From: Neptuniibacter marinus
Lineage (GTDB): Bacteria; Pseudomonadota; Gammaproteobacteria; Pseudomonadales; Balneatricaceae
Reading direction: 5' to 3'
NCBI RefSeq assembly: GCF_001597725.1
Contig: NZ_LUTR01000011.1
Span: forward strand, 1-64,000
DNA length: 64,000 nucleotides
Position 1 is the stretch's first letter. Each line of letters begins with the position of its first letter. Below the pieces are notes generated by a model. The model saw only the letters and a list, made by a program, of their open reading frames with translations. It was not told where the DNA came from and made no database searches. The translations under genes and the position numbers were made by a program. Shown one piece after another: positions 1 through 8,928 of this stretch.

Positions 1-311
<311 letters not shown>

Positions 312-315
<4 letters not shown>

Positions 316-1103
316 AGAACCTCCTGCTTTTGACGCTCAAGCAACGAACGCAATAATCGTGCATATGAATGAACCCCTCGGCTGCTTGAATCCATAACAG
401 AGGGAACAAGTCCTCGGATACTGGCATTACGGAACTTGGTATCTACTGGTATGACTGCGTTGGATATTTCATTCGGGTATTTATTATGTAATTCACGCAA
501 ACTACTAACAGAGGCTTGGGTACGGCGATCATAAAAAGTTGGAATAATCGTAAATGATAGTTTCTTATTTTTACTGCGGGCCCTATTAATCATACTAATA
601 GTACGCACCATACGTTCTAAGCCTTTTAACGCTAAAAATTCTGTCTGCACGGGAACTAATAAATGCTGACAGGCAGCCAAAGCATTAACCATCAATACAC
701 CTAAAACAGGTGGGCTATCAATCAGTACATAATCATAACTATCACGAACTTGAGCCAACGCTTTTGCCACCTGCAGCCCCATACCTTGCTCGCCTATTGC
801 TTTCCTTTCTAAAGTCGCCATAGCAGTGGACGCAGGAATCAGATCAATACGCTCATGGCTACTTTTCAACAATAAACGCTTAACCCCTTCACGATTAATT
901 TTATTCTTGGTCGCAAACAGATCATAAACACTATGCTCCAACTCATCTGGGTCATAGCCGAAATAACTTGTTAAAGAACCATGGGGGTCTAGATCAACTA
1001 ATAAAACGCGATAACCGACCTCGGCCAGTAGCCCAGCTACTGTCACAACCGTCGTCGTTTTACCGACCCCACCTTTTTGATTGGCTACAGACCATACATG
1101 CAT
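312..1103 (-). CDS. parC: ParC: ParA-family ATPase for polar placement of the chemotaxis array
   Basis: A 263-residue ParA/Soj-type ATPase. The deviant Walker A is at about residues 9-17 (QKGGVGKTT), Walker A' near residue 37 (VDLDPHGS), and the Walker B-like segment is VLIDSPP near residue 129. It starts directly after the motD stop and overlaps parP by 4 nt. In Pseudomonas (PA1462) and Vibrio (ParC) this orphan ParA, with no parS or ParB, recruits chemotaxis arrays to the old pole through ParP. The position between motD and a CheW-type gene supports this over chromosome partitioning. Confidence 0.85.
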
Positions 1104-2039
1104 TTATCTTTCTTCCTGCTGTGAAGAATCAGGCTCTGCTCGTCGGAACAAGACCTCGCCATCACCGGTTTCAATTTGCTCGATAACTGGGAGCTCTTTT
1201 TTATCTGGATTAGCGAAAACAGTTGATACAGCATCAGCACTTACTTGCTGACTACCAAATGAAGAGACTGTTCTCCGCACTTTTTCATCTCGAGATACAA
1301 CAATCAGCACTCGGCGATTTAATCTTTGCCCTTCCGCTGTTCTGTTGCTGTAAGCCGGCTGAAATTCACCATAACCTACAGCGGCCATACGTTCAGGTTC
1401 TACACCAAAATACGCAAGCAACCGGACGACAGCGGCTGCACGTGCAGCAGAGAGTTCCCAATTTGACGGAAATGCGTCTGTAGATATTTTTTGGTTATCC
1501 GTAAATCCTTCCACATGGATAGGATTTTCCCTGCCCTTTAGTATTTTCGCTATCTTATCTAGTAATTCATCTGCTGCAGCATTAGGTAATGCGCCACCAG
1601 AGGGAAATAAGTAATTTGACCTCAATTCAATTGAAAGCCAAAGATCATTACCTGTAATTTTAATCTGTCCATCGTCGACCAATGAGGAGAAATCGACTTC
1701 CATCTCCTCTTGTAAAGCCTTTAAAGCATTCGTTTCTTTTTGATCCGGTACTGAAATCGTTACCTCAGGCGCATCCACATCTGTTTTTCCACCCGTAAAA
1801 ACACCAAATCCACTATTACTACTCCCTTCGGGCGTGGTTTTATTGGCCTCTTCACCCTGATTCAGACCAACAAACACACCAGAAAGCGCTTCTGTTAAGT
1901 GTTTATACTTTTCTTCATTGACTGAAGAGATAGCGTACATAACAACAAAAAAAGCAAACAGCAGGGTAATAAAGTCCGCATAAGAAATAACCCATCGGTC
2001 ATTTCTTGGGCCGCTGTCTATTTTTTGTCGACGAGGCAT
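1104..2039 (-). CDS. motD: MotB/MotD-type flagellar stator protein (peptidoglycan-anchored)
   Basis: The 311-residue protein has one N-terminal membrane segment (about residues 17-38) containing the proton-path Asp (SYADFITLLFAFF, D22). An OmpA-like peptidoglycan-binding domain follows at about residues 155-260 (HVEGFTDN, NWELSAARAAAVVRLL, NRRVLIVV). It pairs with the upstream MotA-type gene to form a stator unit. Gene order (cheB-motC-motD-parC) equals PA1459-PA1462, so the MotCD assignment is by synteny. A second stator set, if there is one, lies elsewhere. Confidence 0.9.
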   Translation of the reverse strand: MPRRQKIDSGPRNDRWVISYADFITLLFAFFVVMYAISSVNEEKYKHLTEALSGVFVGLNQGEEANKTTPEGSSNSGFGVFTGGKTDVDAPEVTISVPDQKETNALKALQEEMEVDFSSLVDDGQIKITGNDLWLSIELRSNYLFPSGGALPNAAADELLDKIAKILKGRENPIHVEGFTDNQKISTDAFPSNWELSAARAAAVVRLLAYFGVEPERMAAVGYGEFQPAYSNRTAEGQRLNRRVLIVVSRDEKVRRTVSSFGSQQVSADAVSTVFANPDKKELPVIEQIETGDGEVLFRRAEPDSSQQEER

Positions 2040-2780
2040 CTAACCTAAATACCCTTGTAAACGCTGTTGAATTGCCTTTGGGTTCTGCCCTTCTGCTATA
2101 GACATCAACCCATCCAAAATCATCTCTTGATGCTGGTAACGCATTAACACCAAACTTTTAATTTTATTGGCAACAGGGATCAAAAATAAGTTCGCAATAC
2201 CAATACCGTATATTGTAGCAACAAACGCAGTAGCTATACCGGCGCCTAACGCAGCTGGATCTGAGAGGTTACTCATCACATGAATCAACCCCAACACAGC
2301 GCCAATAATACCTAATGTCGGTGCATACCCGCCCATGCTTTCAATCACTTTTACCCCCTGAAGATCTCGTTGTTCTAAAGTGACAAGTTCAACCTCTAAG
2401 GTACTACGGAGAATGTCGGGGCCTTTACCATCAGCAAGCAAAAGCAAACCTACTTTTATAAAAGAATCTTTTTCTTTATCGGCTTCAGTCTCTAAAGCTA
2501 ACAAACCTTTTCGTCTAGCAATAACACACCAGTTAACAATTTTATCAACATTCTGACTTAGATCTTGTTTGTTACGCCCAAACGCCCAACCGACAAGCCT
2601 GAATGCTCTGGCAACATCTTGACTAGGTGACTGGATAATGGCTGCAGCTAACGTACCCCCGACAACAATCACTGCCGCTGGCACGTTCAATAATTCCTGT
2701 AACTGCCCTCCCTCAAGAAGATTACCCCCAAGTACCGCAGCTAGAGCGATTAAAACACCAAGTATTGCAGTTAAGTCCAT
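2040..2780 (-). CDS. motC: MotA/MotC-type flagellar stator protein
   Basis: 246 residues with four hydrophobic segments: two near the N-terminus (about 5-25 and 30-50) and two around 150-170 and 180-205. A cytoplasmic loop between them would contact FliG. The segments GGYAPTLGIIGAVLGLIHVM and AFVATIYGIGIANLFLIPVANKIK are typical of the MotA/ExbB family. The stop codon abuts the motD start, and the gene begins 3 nt after cheB. It is co-transcribed with cheB and motD and forms the ion-conducting ring around MotD. Confidence 0.93.
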   Translation of the reverse strand: MDLTAILGVLIALAAVLGGNLLEGGQLQELLNVPAAVIVVGGTLAAAIIQSPSQDVARAFRLVGWAFGRNKQDLSQNVDKIVNWCVIARRKGLLALETEADKEKDSFIKVGLLLLADGKGPDILRSTLEVELVTLEQRDLQGVKVIESMGGYAPTLGIIGAVLGLIHVMSNLSDPAALGAGIATAFVATIYGIGIANLFLIPVANKIKSLVLMRYQHQEMILDGLMSIAEGQNPKAIQQRLQGYLG

Positions 2781-2783
2781 AGA

Positions 2784-3959
2784 TTAAGACCTTTTACTAC
2801 TGAGAATAGAAACTAGTTCGGTTAGATCAAGAACAGCATCTGCCAGTCCCGCATTAACAACCGCCTGAGGCATTCCATAGATAGTGCAACTCTCTTTGTT
2901 TTGAGCCCAAATTGTTGCCCCCTGTTGCTTTAACATTCTTGCGCCATCACAACCATCTGCCCCCATGCCTGTTAATATGATTGCTAACACTTTTTTACCA
3001 AAGCTCTTTGCTACAGACGCATAAGTAACATCCACACTTGGCTTATAGGTCAGTCTATCATCACCAAGCATGATCTTAATTTTATCAGTACCGCGCGGAT
3101 CAATAATCATTTGACACCCGCCTGGTGCAAGCAGCGCTCTACCCGGCTTCAGCAAATCACCATCTTCCGCTTCTTTTACTGCAATAGCACACTGTTGATC
3201 TAAGCGCGTAGCAAACACTGATGTAAACGCTTTCGGCATATGCTGAACCAGTAAAATAGGATGGGGAAAGTTAGCCGGAATCTGTGTCAAAATTTGCTGT
3301 AGCGCAGCGGGTCCTCCAGTAGATGAGCCTATAACAACGACTCTACAATCAGGCACGACCTTTTTACCATGAGAGCTTTGAGATAGACGAGAGGCTGTCT
3401 TCGCGGGCTCTTTTGTCAGTCCAGATTGAGCACTATTAGATGAAAAGCGATTACTGGAGGTTGGTGATCTAGGTGACTTGGATGCTAATAGCGGCTCGGA
3501 CTTAAACACTCTAGATGAGCTAGCACTTGGATCAGAAAAACGGCTCCGCAAGCCTGCATGCCGAGAGCGCCCTAGCTCTACAACCTTGTCTCGTAGTTGC
3601 TTTTCTAAAGAATCGGAATGCGCCATCCATGCACGCATATCCTTAGAAAGGTAATCAAGTGCTCCAGCTTCAAGCGCTTGTATAGTTACTCGAGCCCCCT
3701 CAGATGTTAATGATGATAGCATCAATATATTTGTAGGGCATTCACGCATTATGATTCGAACGGCTTCAATACCATTCATTTGCGGCATTTCAACATCCAT
3801 AGTAATAAGGTTAGGGCGCAAGCTCTTAGCTTGCTCTATAGCCTCTTTACCATTTTTTGCGGTGCCTACAACCTCTATCCGGCTATCCCCAGAAAGCAGA
3901 TCGCTGATACGATGTCTAAAAAAGCCCGAATCATCAACAATCAGCACCTTAACTGGCAT
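2784..3959 (-). CDS. cheB: CheB: chemoreceptor glutamate methylesterase/deamidase
   Basis: 391 residues. An N-terminal receiver domain (about 1-125; acidic pair D9/D10, phospho-acceptor D55 in ITMDVEMP) is joined by a long Ser-rich linker (about 130-205) to the C-terminal methylesterase domain. The catalytic triad motifs are visible: GSSTGGPAAL (Ser), VQHMPKAF (His) and LTGMGADGCDGA (Asp). CheB removes methyl groups from receptor glutamates and is activated by CheA phosphorylation. It lies 23 nt downstream of cheA. No cheR is in this window. Confidence 0.96.
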   Translation of the reverse strand: MPVKVLIVDDSGFFRHRISDLLSGDSRIEVVGTAKNGKEAIEQAKSLRPNLITMDVEMPQMNGIEAVRIIMRECPTNILMLSSLTSEGARVTIQALEAGALDYLSKDMRAWMAHSDSLEKQLRDKVVELGRSRHAGLRSRFSDPSASSSRVFKSEPLLASKSPRSPTSSNRFSSNSAQSGLTKEPAKTASRLSQSSHGKKVVPDCRVVVIGSSTGGPAALQQILTQIPANFPHPILLVQHMPKAFTSVFATRLDQQCAIAVKEAEDGDLLKPGRALLAPGGCQMIIDPRGTDKIKIMLGDDRLTYKPSVDVTYASVAKSFGKKVLAIILTGMGADGCDGARMLKQQGATIWAQNKESCTIYGMPQAVVNAGLADAVLDLTELVSILSSKRS

Positions 3960-3982
3960 AAATCACGCTCCTATCGAAATTA

Positions 3983-6076
3983 TTAAGAAGCGTAATGTTT
4001 AAGCAAGTTGGGAATATCAATAATCAGTGCAATCCGCCCATCGCCAGTAATTGTCGCACCAGAAAGTCCAGGAGTGCCATGTAGAATAGTACCTAATGGT
4101 TTTATCACTACCTCTTCTTGACCAACCAGCTGATCGACAATAAAACCCACTCGTTGCGTACCTACAGTTACAATAACCACATGTCCTTGCTCAGGAAGCT
4201 CTGCACTGTGCAGACCATCGATCAACCAACGTTTTAGATGGAAAAGCGGTAACGCTTGATCACGCACGATAATTACTTGCTGTCCATCAACTACGTTTGT
4301 TTTTGTTAAATCTAGATTGAATATTTCATTTACATTTACAAGAGGCAGAGCAAAGGCTTGCTCCTCCAAAATAACCATTAAGGTTGGCATAATAGCTAAT
4401 GTTAAAGGAACCTGAATCGCTATACGTGAACCTTGACCGATCACTGAATCAATACTCAATGTACCATTCAGCTGGGTAATCTTAGTTTTAACTACATCCA
4501 TGCCGACACCACGGCCAGACACATCAGAAATCTCTTTCTTAGTTGAGAAGCCTGCCGCAAAAATCAAGTTAAAACATTCTTGCTCAGTCAGTCTGCGAGC
4601 AGCTTCAGCATCCATCATACCGCGCTCAATAGCGAGCTCTCGTAGCTTTTCTGCATCCATTCCGGCACCATCATCCTGTATTGTTAGCAGAATGTGATCG
4701 CCTTCCTGCTCTGCAGACAAAAGTACATGACCTTCACGCTCTTTACCCGCAGCCTCCCTAATATCAGGCGTTTCGATACCATGGTCAACCGCATTACGTA
4801 CTAAGTGAATAAGCGGATCTGCCAAAGCTTCAACCAAATTTTTATCTAAATCTGTCTCTTCACCCCGTAGTTCAAGGCGAATCTCTTTCTTTAAATTTCG
4901 AGATAAATCTCGAATTAAACGCGGAAAACGGCCAAATACTTTTTTCACCGGCTGCATTCGCGTTTTCATCACCGACATTTGTAGATCAGCGGTTACCATA
5001 TCTAAAGTGCCGAGAGCTTTTGCCATCTCTTCATCTTCGCGGGTAACACCTAAACGGACCAACCGATTCCTAACTAGTACTAGCTCACCCACCATATTCA
5101 TAATTTTATCAAGTAAGCGCGTATCTACACGTACATTACTTTCTGGCTGTGGCTTGGCTTGTGGATGATCCGCTTTAACAACGGCGGAAACGGCGTTATC
5201 TTTCTTCTCAGCCACTGGCGTTGGAGTAGGCGCTACAGCAGCAACAGGGGCGGGTGTTACAACAGCGGCTGGCGCTGGAGCAGGGACGGGTTCATGTACT
5301 GTTTCAACAATAGGCGCTTCCACAAAAGCGCCTTTACCTTGTGCTTGTAGCTCATCTAATAAAGCTTCAAATTCATCGTCTGTAATTAGCTCTGGATCGG
5401 CAGAATCATCAACAGCTGGCGGCTCTTTAGTAGCTACCGCTGCATCAGGTCCTTTACCTGGACCATGCAATTCATCCAACAAGGCATCAAATTCATCATC
5501 GGTAATAAGGCTATCATCTACAGGCGCTTCATTAACTTCCGCAGCGACCTCGGGCAAGTCACCAAGATCATCCAGCAGCATATCAAATTCATCAATTGTA
5601 GGATCCTGTGTATTAGGCGCACTAGATGTCTGTGCAGGAACAGGGTCTGGAGTTGGGACAGTTTTAGCGGCAGCAGGTTTAGGAGCTTCACCCTTAGTAA
5701 AGGCGACCAACGCTTGGATCAGTTGTGGATTGGCTGGTTCGAGCTCCTCTCCATTGCGCACAGCTTCAAACATAACATTGACACTATCTAAAGCTTGGAG
5801 CACTACATCCATGAGTTCCGAGGTAACTTTAATATCGCCATTACGCAGCATATCAAACAGATTTTCAGCATTGTGGCAGCAATCAACCATAGGCTCTAAT
5901 TGCAAAAAACCAGCACCGCCTTTAACTGTATGAAAACCTCGGAAAATAGCATTGAGCAGATCACTATCGTCAGGACGTTGTTCCAGATCGACTAACTGTT
6001 CGGATAATTGCTCAAGGATCTCTCCTGCCTCAACAAGAAAATCTTCAAGAATTTCCTGATCCACTTCCAAACTCAT
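3983..6076 (-). CDS. cheA: CheA: chemotaxis histidine kinase
   Basis: 697 residues. The Hpt (P1) domain is at about 1-110, with the phosphorylated His at residue 49 (FHTVKGGAGF). A disordered Pro/Ala/Asp-rich linker at about 130-312 replaces a recognisable P2 domain. Then come the dimerisation helices (about 315-380), the HATPase domain (NAVDHGIETP, DDGAGMD, GRGVGMDVV) and a CheW-like P5 domain to the C-terminus. The linker carries three copies of an acidic DEF-x-x-LLD-x-L motif at residues 161-171, 191-203 and 231-243. It receives signals from receptors through CheW and phosphorylates CheY and CheB. It starts 12 nt after cheZ. Confidence 0.96.
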   Translation of the reverse strand: MSLEVDQEILEDFLVEAGEILEQLSEQLVDLEQRPDDSDLLNAIFRGFHTVKGGAGFLQLEPMVDCCHNAENLFDMLRNGDIKVTSELMDVVLQALDSVNVMFEAVRNGEELEPANPQLIQALVAFTKGEAPKPAAAKTVPTPDPVPAQTSSAPNTQDPTIDEFDMLLDDLGDLPEVAAEVNEAPVDDSLITDDEFDALLDELHGPGKGPDAAVATKEPPAVDDSADPELITDDEFEALLDELQAQGKGAFVEAPIVETVHEPVPAPAPAAVVTPAPVAAVAPTPTPVAEKKDNAVSAVVKADHPQAKPQPESNVRVDTRLLDKIMNMVGELVLVRNRLVRLGVTREDEEMAKALGTLDMVTADLQMSVMKTRMQPVKKVFGRFPRLIRDLSRNLKKEIRLELRGEETDLDKNLVEALADPLIHLVRNAVDHGIETPDIREAAGKEREGHVLLSAEQEGDHILLTIQDDGAGMDAEKLRELAIERGMMDAEAARRLTEQECFNLIFAAGFSTKKEISDVSGRGVGMDVVKTKITQLNGTLSIDSVIGQGSRIAIQVPLTLAIMPTLMVILEEQAFALPLVNVNEIFNLDLTKTNVVDGQQVIIVRDQALPLFHLKRWLIDGLHSAELPEQGHVVIVTVGTQRVGFIVDQLVGQEEVVIKPLGTILHGTPGLSGATITGDGRIALIIDIPNLLKHYAS
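5348..5596 (-). repeat. Three repeats of a DEF-LLD-L peptide in the CheA linker
   Basis: CheA residues 161-171, 191-203 and 231-243 read IDEFDMLLDDL, ITDDEFDALLDEL and ITDDEFEALLDEL, the last two exactly 40 residues apart and both followed by GKG. They resemble the FliM N-terminal peptide in this window (QDEIDALL) and the CheZ C-terminal peptide (QDEVDDLLSSLGF), both known CheY-binding peptides in their families. Confidence 0.8.
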
Positions 6077-6088
6077 ATGGCGCTCCTC

Positions 6089-6880
6089 TTAAAAACCCAG
6101 ACTGGATAACAAATCATCAACTTCATCTTGATCACTGACTACATCAGCGCTATCTTTCTTGATTTGTGGTCCTTCAGCCTGAATAGGATTCTTATTATTA
6201 GTCTGTTCATTTTCAGACTCTGTGGACATGTCGACGCCCGATATTTTTTCCACCTGTGCCGCCATTCCCATCAATGCAACAAGATGGCTTTCAACATTAG
6301 TGACGAGATTGATCACACGTCTAATCAACTGGCCAGTAATATCTTGGTAACTCTGAGAGACAACAATATCCGTTAATTCTTCACGTAATGTGCTGATTGT
6401 TTGTTCTGATTCTTCTTTGACTGCACAGGTTCTATCGTAAACGCCATTAAGCGATTTATGCTCTTTTTCCAACTGCCCAACTAATAACAATAAGTCTTTA
6501 AACCGCTCGCTTTGCTTATCTAATTTATCAACCAGAACAAGCGCTTTATCAACTCGGTCCATGGTCTCGTGGGCATTTTTTTCAGTCACTTCGATAACAT
6601 AGTTCAAGTGATCAGCTGCATCAGTATCAGGCTGAGCAGTGCCATCAATTTCTAGGCTACGCCCAAGTTCACTTGAAAACGATTTAATTGCTTCATGAAG
6701 TCCACGTGTCAAATGCCCTACTTCACTAAAAAACGTTTGGTGACGAAACTCATGAAGTTCGCGAATAATCTCCATCGCATCAGGTAATTTACCTTCGTTG
6801 AGAACAGAAACAAGTTCCTGCGCCTTCAACTGCAATTCCATTTCAAAGTGACTTAAGCCATTGCCTGTTTCTGAAATCAT
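6089..6880 (-). CDS. cheZ: CheZ: CheY-phosphate phosphatase
   Basis: 263 residues, mostly helical, forming a long helical hairpin in the family. The catalytic region QSYQDITGQLIRRV (about residue 175) carries the conserved Asp and Gln that dephosphorylate CheY-P. The C-terminal DQDEVDDLLSSLGF is the CheY-tethering peptide of the family. It sits between cheY (21 nt upstream) and cheA (12 nt downstream). A CheZ-based phosphatase is typical of gammaproteobacteria. Confidence 0.94.
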   Translation of the reverse strand: MISETGNGLSHFEMELQLKAQELVSVLNEGKLPDAMEIIRELHEFRHQTFFSEVGHLTRGLHEAIKSFSSELGRSLEIDGTAQPDTDAADHLNYVIEVTEKNAHETMDRVDKALVLVDKLDKQSERFKDLLLLVGQLEKEHKSLNGVYDRTCAVKEESEQTISTLREELTDIVVSQSYQDITGQLIRRVINLVTNVESHLVALMGMAAQVEKISGVDMSTESENEQTNNKNPIQAEGPQIKKDSADVVSDQDEVDDLLSSLGF

Positions 6881-6901
6881 TTAAAACTGACCTTTTATTA
6901 T

Positions 6902-7285
6902 TTAACTCAGGCGCTCAAAGATTTTATCAATCTTTGCTTTAAGTACCGCAGCAGTAAACGGTTTAACAACATAACCATTCACCCCAGCCTGAGCGGCAGC
7001 AATGATTTGCTCTTTTTTAGCTTCAGCAGTAACCATTAATACTGGCATTGCGGCCAAGTTAGGATCAGAACGAACCTCTTTCAAGAGATCGATCCCTGTC
7101 ATTCCTGGCATATTCCAGTCAGTCACTAAGAAATCAATACCGCCTTGTTTCAGAATTGGCAAAGCAGTCTGCCCATCATCCGCTTCAAGAACATTTGTCA
7201 TGCCCAAGTCACGTAGTAAATTTTTTATAATTCGTCTCATTGTGGAGAAATCATCCACTACAAGAATCTTCATGTCTTTATTCAA
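6902..7285 (-). CDS. cheY: CheY: chemotaxis response regulator
   Basis: A single receiver domain with the acidic pair ([10 protein letters not shown]), phospho-acceptor Asp in [11 protein letters not shown], Thr in MVTAEAK and Lys in VVKPFTA. It binds the flagellar switch protein FliM when phosphorylated. I place the start at a TTG (7285) because a perfect GGAGG lies 6 nt upstream, giving an N-terminus M-N-K-D-MKIL like that of related CheYs. The first ATG (MKIL, 7273) is 18 nt from GGAGG, and the longer upstream reading has no ribosome site. It follows fliA by about 80 bp. Confidence 0.93.
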   Translation of the reverse strand: MNKDMKILVVDDFSTMRRIIKNLLRDLGMTNVLEADDGQTALPILKQGGIDFLVTDWNMPGMTGIDLLKEVRSDPNLAAMPVLMVTAEAKKEQIIAAAQAGVNGYVVKPFTAAVLKAKIDKIFERLS

Positions 7286-7364
7286 GACCAGCCTCCAATT
7301 AACTCTGCACAACCCAGTGAGTCTACACTAAATTACCGCAATTACGTTGAGCCTTAGCAACTTA

Positions 7365-8075
7365 TTATTGCCATTCACTTAATCGCGATCGCAATCTTAA
7401 TGCTGCCTGACTATGAATCTGGCTTACCCTAGATTCACTAACCCCTAAAACCTGACCAATCTCTTTTAAATTAAGCTCTTCATCATAATAGAGCGCTAAT
7501 ACTAATTTTTCCCGTTCCGGCAAATTACTTATAGCGCCACTTAGTGCTTTTAAAAACGATTCTCGCTCAAAATGCTGATTTGGCCCGGGATCATCATTAG
7601 CAAATGTCTCTCCTGGCCCTTCGTGCTGAGGATTAATCATCTCTTCAAAGCTAAACAAACGACTATCAAGAGTATCTTTTAACAAATTGTGGTATTCATC
7701 CACAGAGATCCCCAACTCTTTTGCTACTGAAGCATCACTAGCATCTCGGCCTGTCCGCGATTCTATCTGCTGAATTGCCTCAGTCACTCGCCGACTATTT
7801 CGGTGTACTGACCGCGGAGTCCAATCTCCTCGGCGCACCTCATCAATAATAGAGCCACGAATGCGGATCCCTGCATAAGTTTCAAAGCTAGCACCTTTTG
7901 CAGCATCGTATCGCTTAGCCGCTTCAAGCAGGCCAATCATACCCGCTTGAATTAAGTCATCGAGCAACACTGTGGCTGGCAATCGAGCCAGTAAGTGATG
8001 GGCGATACGTTTAACTAGCGGCGCATACTGCTGAATTAACTCATCACTCGATTGTAATTGCAGCTGGTTGTACAT
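7365..8075 (-). CDS. fliA: FliA: flagellar sigma-28 factor
   Basis: 236 residues, the normal size for FliA. Region 2 motifs (DDLIQAGMIGLLEAAKRYD, FETYAGIRIRGSIIDEVRRGDW), region 3 (RNSRRVTEAIQQIESRTGR) and region 4 helix-turn-helix (LNLKEIGQVLGVSESRVSQIHSQA) are in order. It recognises TAAA-N15-GCCGATAA promoters, one of which precedes flagellin in this window. It lies 12 nt after fleN in the flhA-flhF-fleN-fliA series. Its anti-sigma FlgM is not in the window. Confidence 0.96.
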   Translation of the reverse strand: MYNQLQLQSSDELIQQYAPLVKRIAHHLLARLPATVLLDDLIQAGMIGLLEAAKRYDAAKGASFETYAGIRIRGSIIDEVRRGDWTPRSVHRNSRRVTEAIQQIESRTGRDASDASVAKELGISVDEYHNLLKDTLDSRLFSFEEMINPQHEGPGETFANDDPGPNQHFERESFLKALSGAISNLPEREKLVLALYYDEELNLKEIGQVLGVSESRVSQIHSQAALRLRSRLSEWQ

Positions 8076-8087
8076 ACTGCCTCTTTA

Positions 8088-8918
8088 TCAATCCGATGGG
8101 CGAGCTCCTTGTACAAGCCGCTCAACAAAAAACTCTAAATGACCTCGGGGCACAGCTTGAACTGGCCACCCATTTACTTTATTCGCTAATTGACGATATG
8201 CCAAGGATACTTTGCTCTTTGGAAAAGCTTTTAAAACAGCGACTTGGCGTTGCACCGCTTTACGAACATTTTCATCATAAGGGATTGAACCCACATATTG
8301 AAGCGTGACGTCAAGAAACCGATCAGTAACCGTTAATAACTTACCAAACATATTTCTACCTTCATTGTCCGTTCTTACCATATTGGCAAGGACACGAAAG
8401 CGCGTCATTTTATAATCCCGATTTAACAGTTTAATTAAAGCGTAAGCATCTGTAATCGACGTAGGCTCATCACATACAACAACTAGCACTTCCTGAGCAG
8501 CTTTCACAAAACTAACCACAGAATCCGAAATACCTGCCGCGGTGTCAATGATTAACGCATCAATATCATCAGAAACCTCATTAAAAGCATGGATTAGCTC
8601 CGCATGCTCATGAGGGGAAAGCGCTGTCATCTCCTGCGTACCGGAGCAAGCGGGTACAATTTTTAAATTTTCACAGACATCCAGCATGACCTCTTTTAGC
8701 CCACACTCACCACTTAAAACATCTGCAATATTTTTTTTCGGGCGCAAACCAAGCAACACATCAACATTAGCCAAGCCCAAGTCGGCATCCATTAGCACTG
8801 TACGATGTCCCATGTCGCTTAACGCCATAGCTAAGTTCACAGAGACATTTGTTTTACCAACCCCGCCTTTCCCACCTGTCACAGCAATTACTTTAACGGG
8901 CTTATGTTGATCAATCAT
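8088..8918 (-). CDS. fleN: FleN/FlhG: MinD-like ATPase limiting flagellar number
   Basis: 276 residues, MinD/ParA superfamily. Deviant Walker A TGGKGGVGKTN at about residues 14-24, Walker A' MDADLGLANVD near residue 42, and IDTAAGIS near residue 125. FleN restrains FleQ and cooperates with FlhF to keep a single polar flagellum in Pseudomonas and Vibrio. It lies between flhF (10 nt) and fliA (12 nt). ParC in this window is a second, distinct ParA-type ATPase, which is the normal situation in polar flagellates. Confidence 0.95.
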   Translation of the reverse strand: MIDQHKPVKVIAVTGGKGGVGKTNVSVNLAMALSDMGHRTVLMDADLGLANVDVLLGLRPKKNIADVLSGECGLKEVMLDVCENLKIVPACSGTQEMTALSPHEHAELIHAFNEVSDDIDALIIDTAAGISDSVVSFVKAAQEVLVVVCDEPTSITDAYALIKLLNRDYKMTRFRVLANMVRTDNEGRNMFGKLLTVTDRFLDVTLQYVGSIPYDENVRKAVQRQVAVLKAFPKSKVSLAYRQLANKVNGWPVQAVPRGHLEFFVERLVQGARPSD

Positions 8919-8928
8919 TATTTCACCA

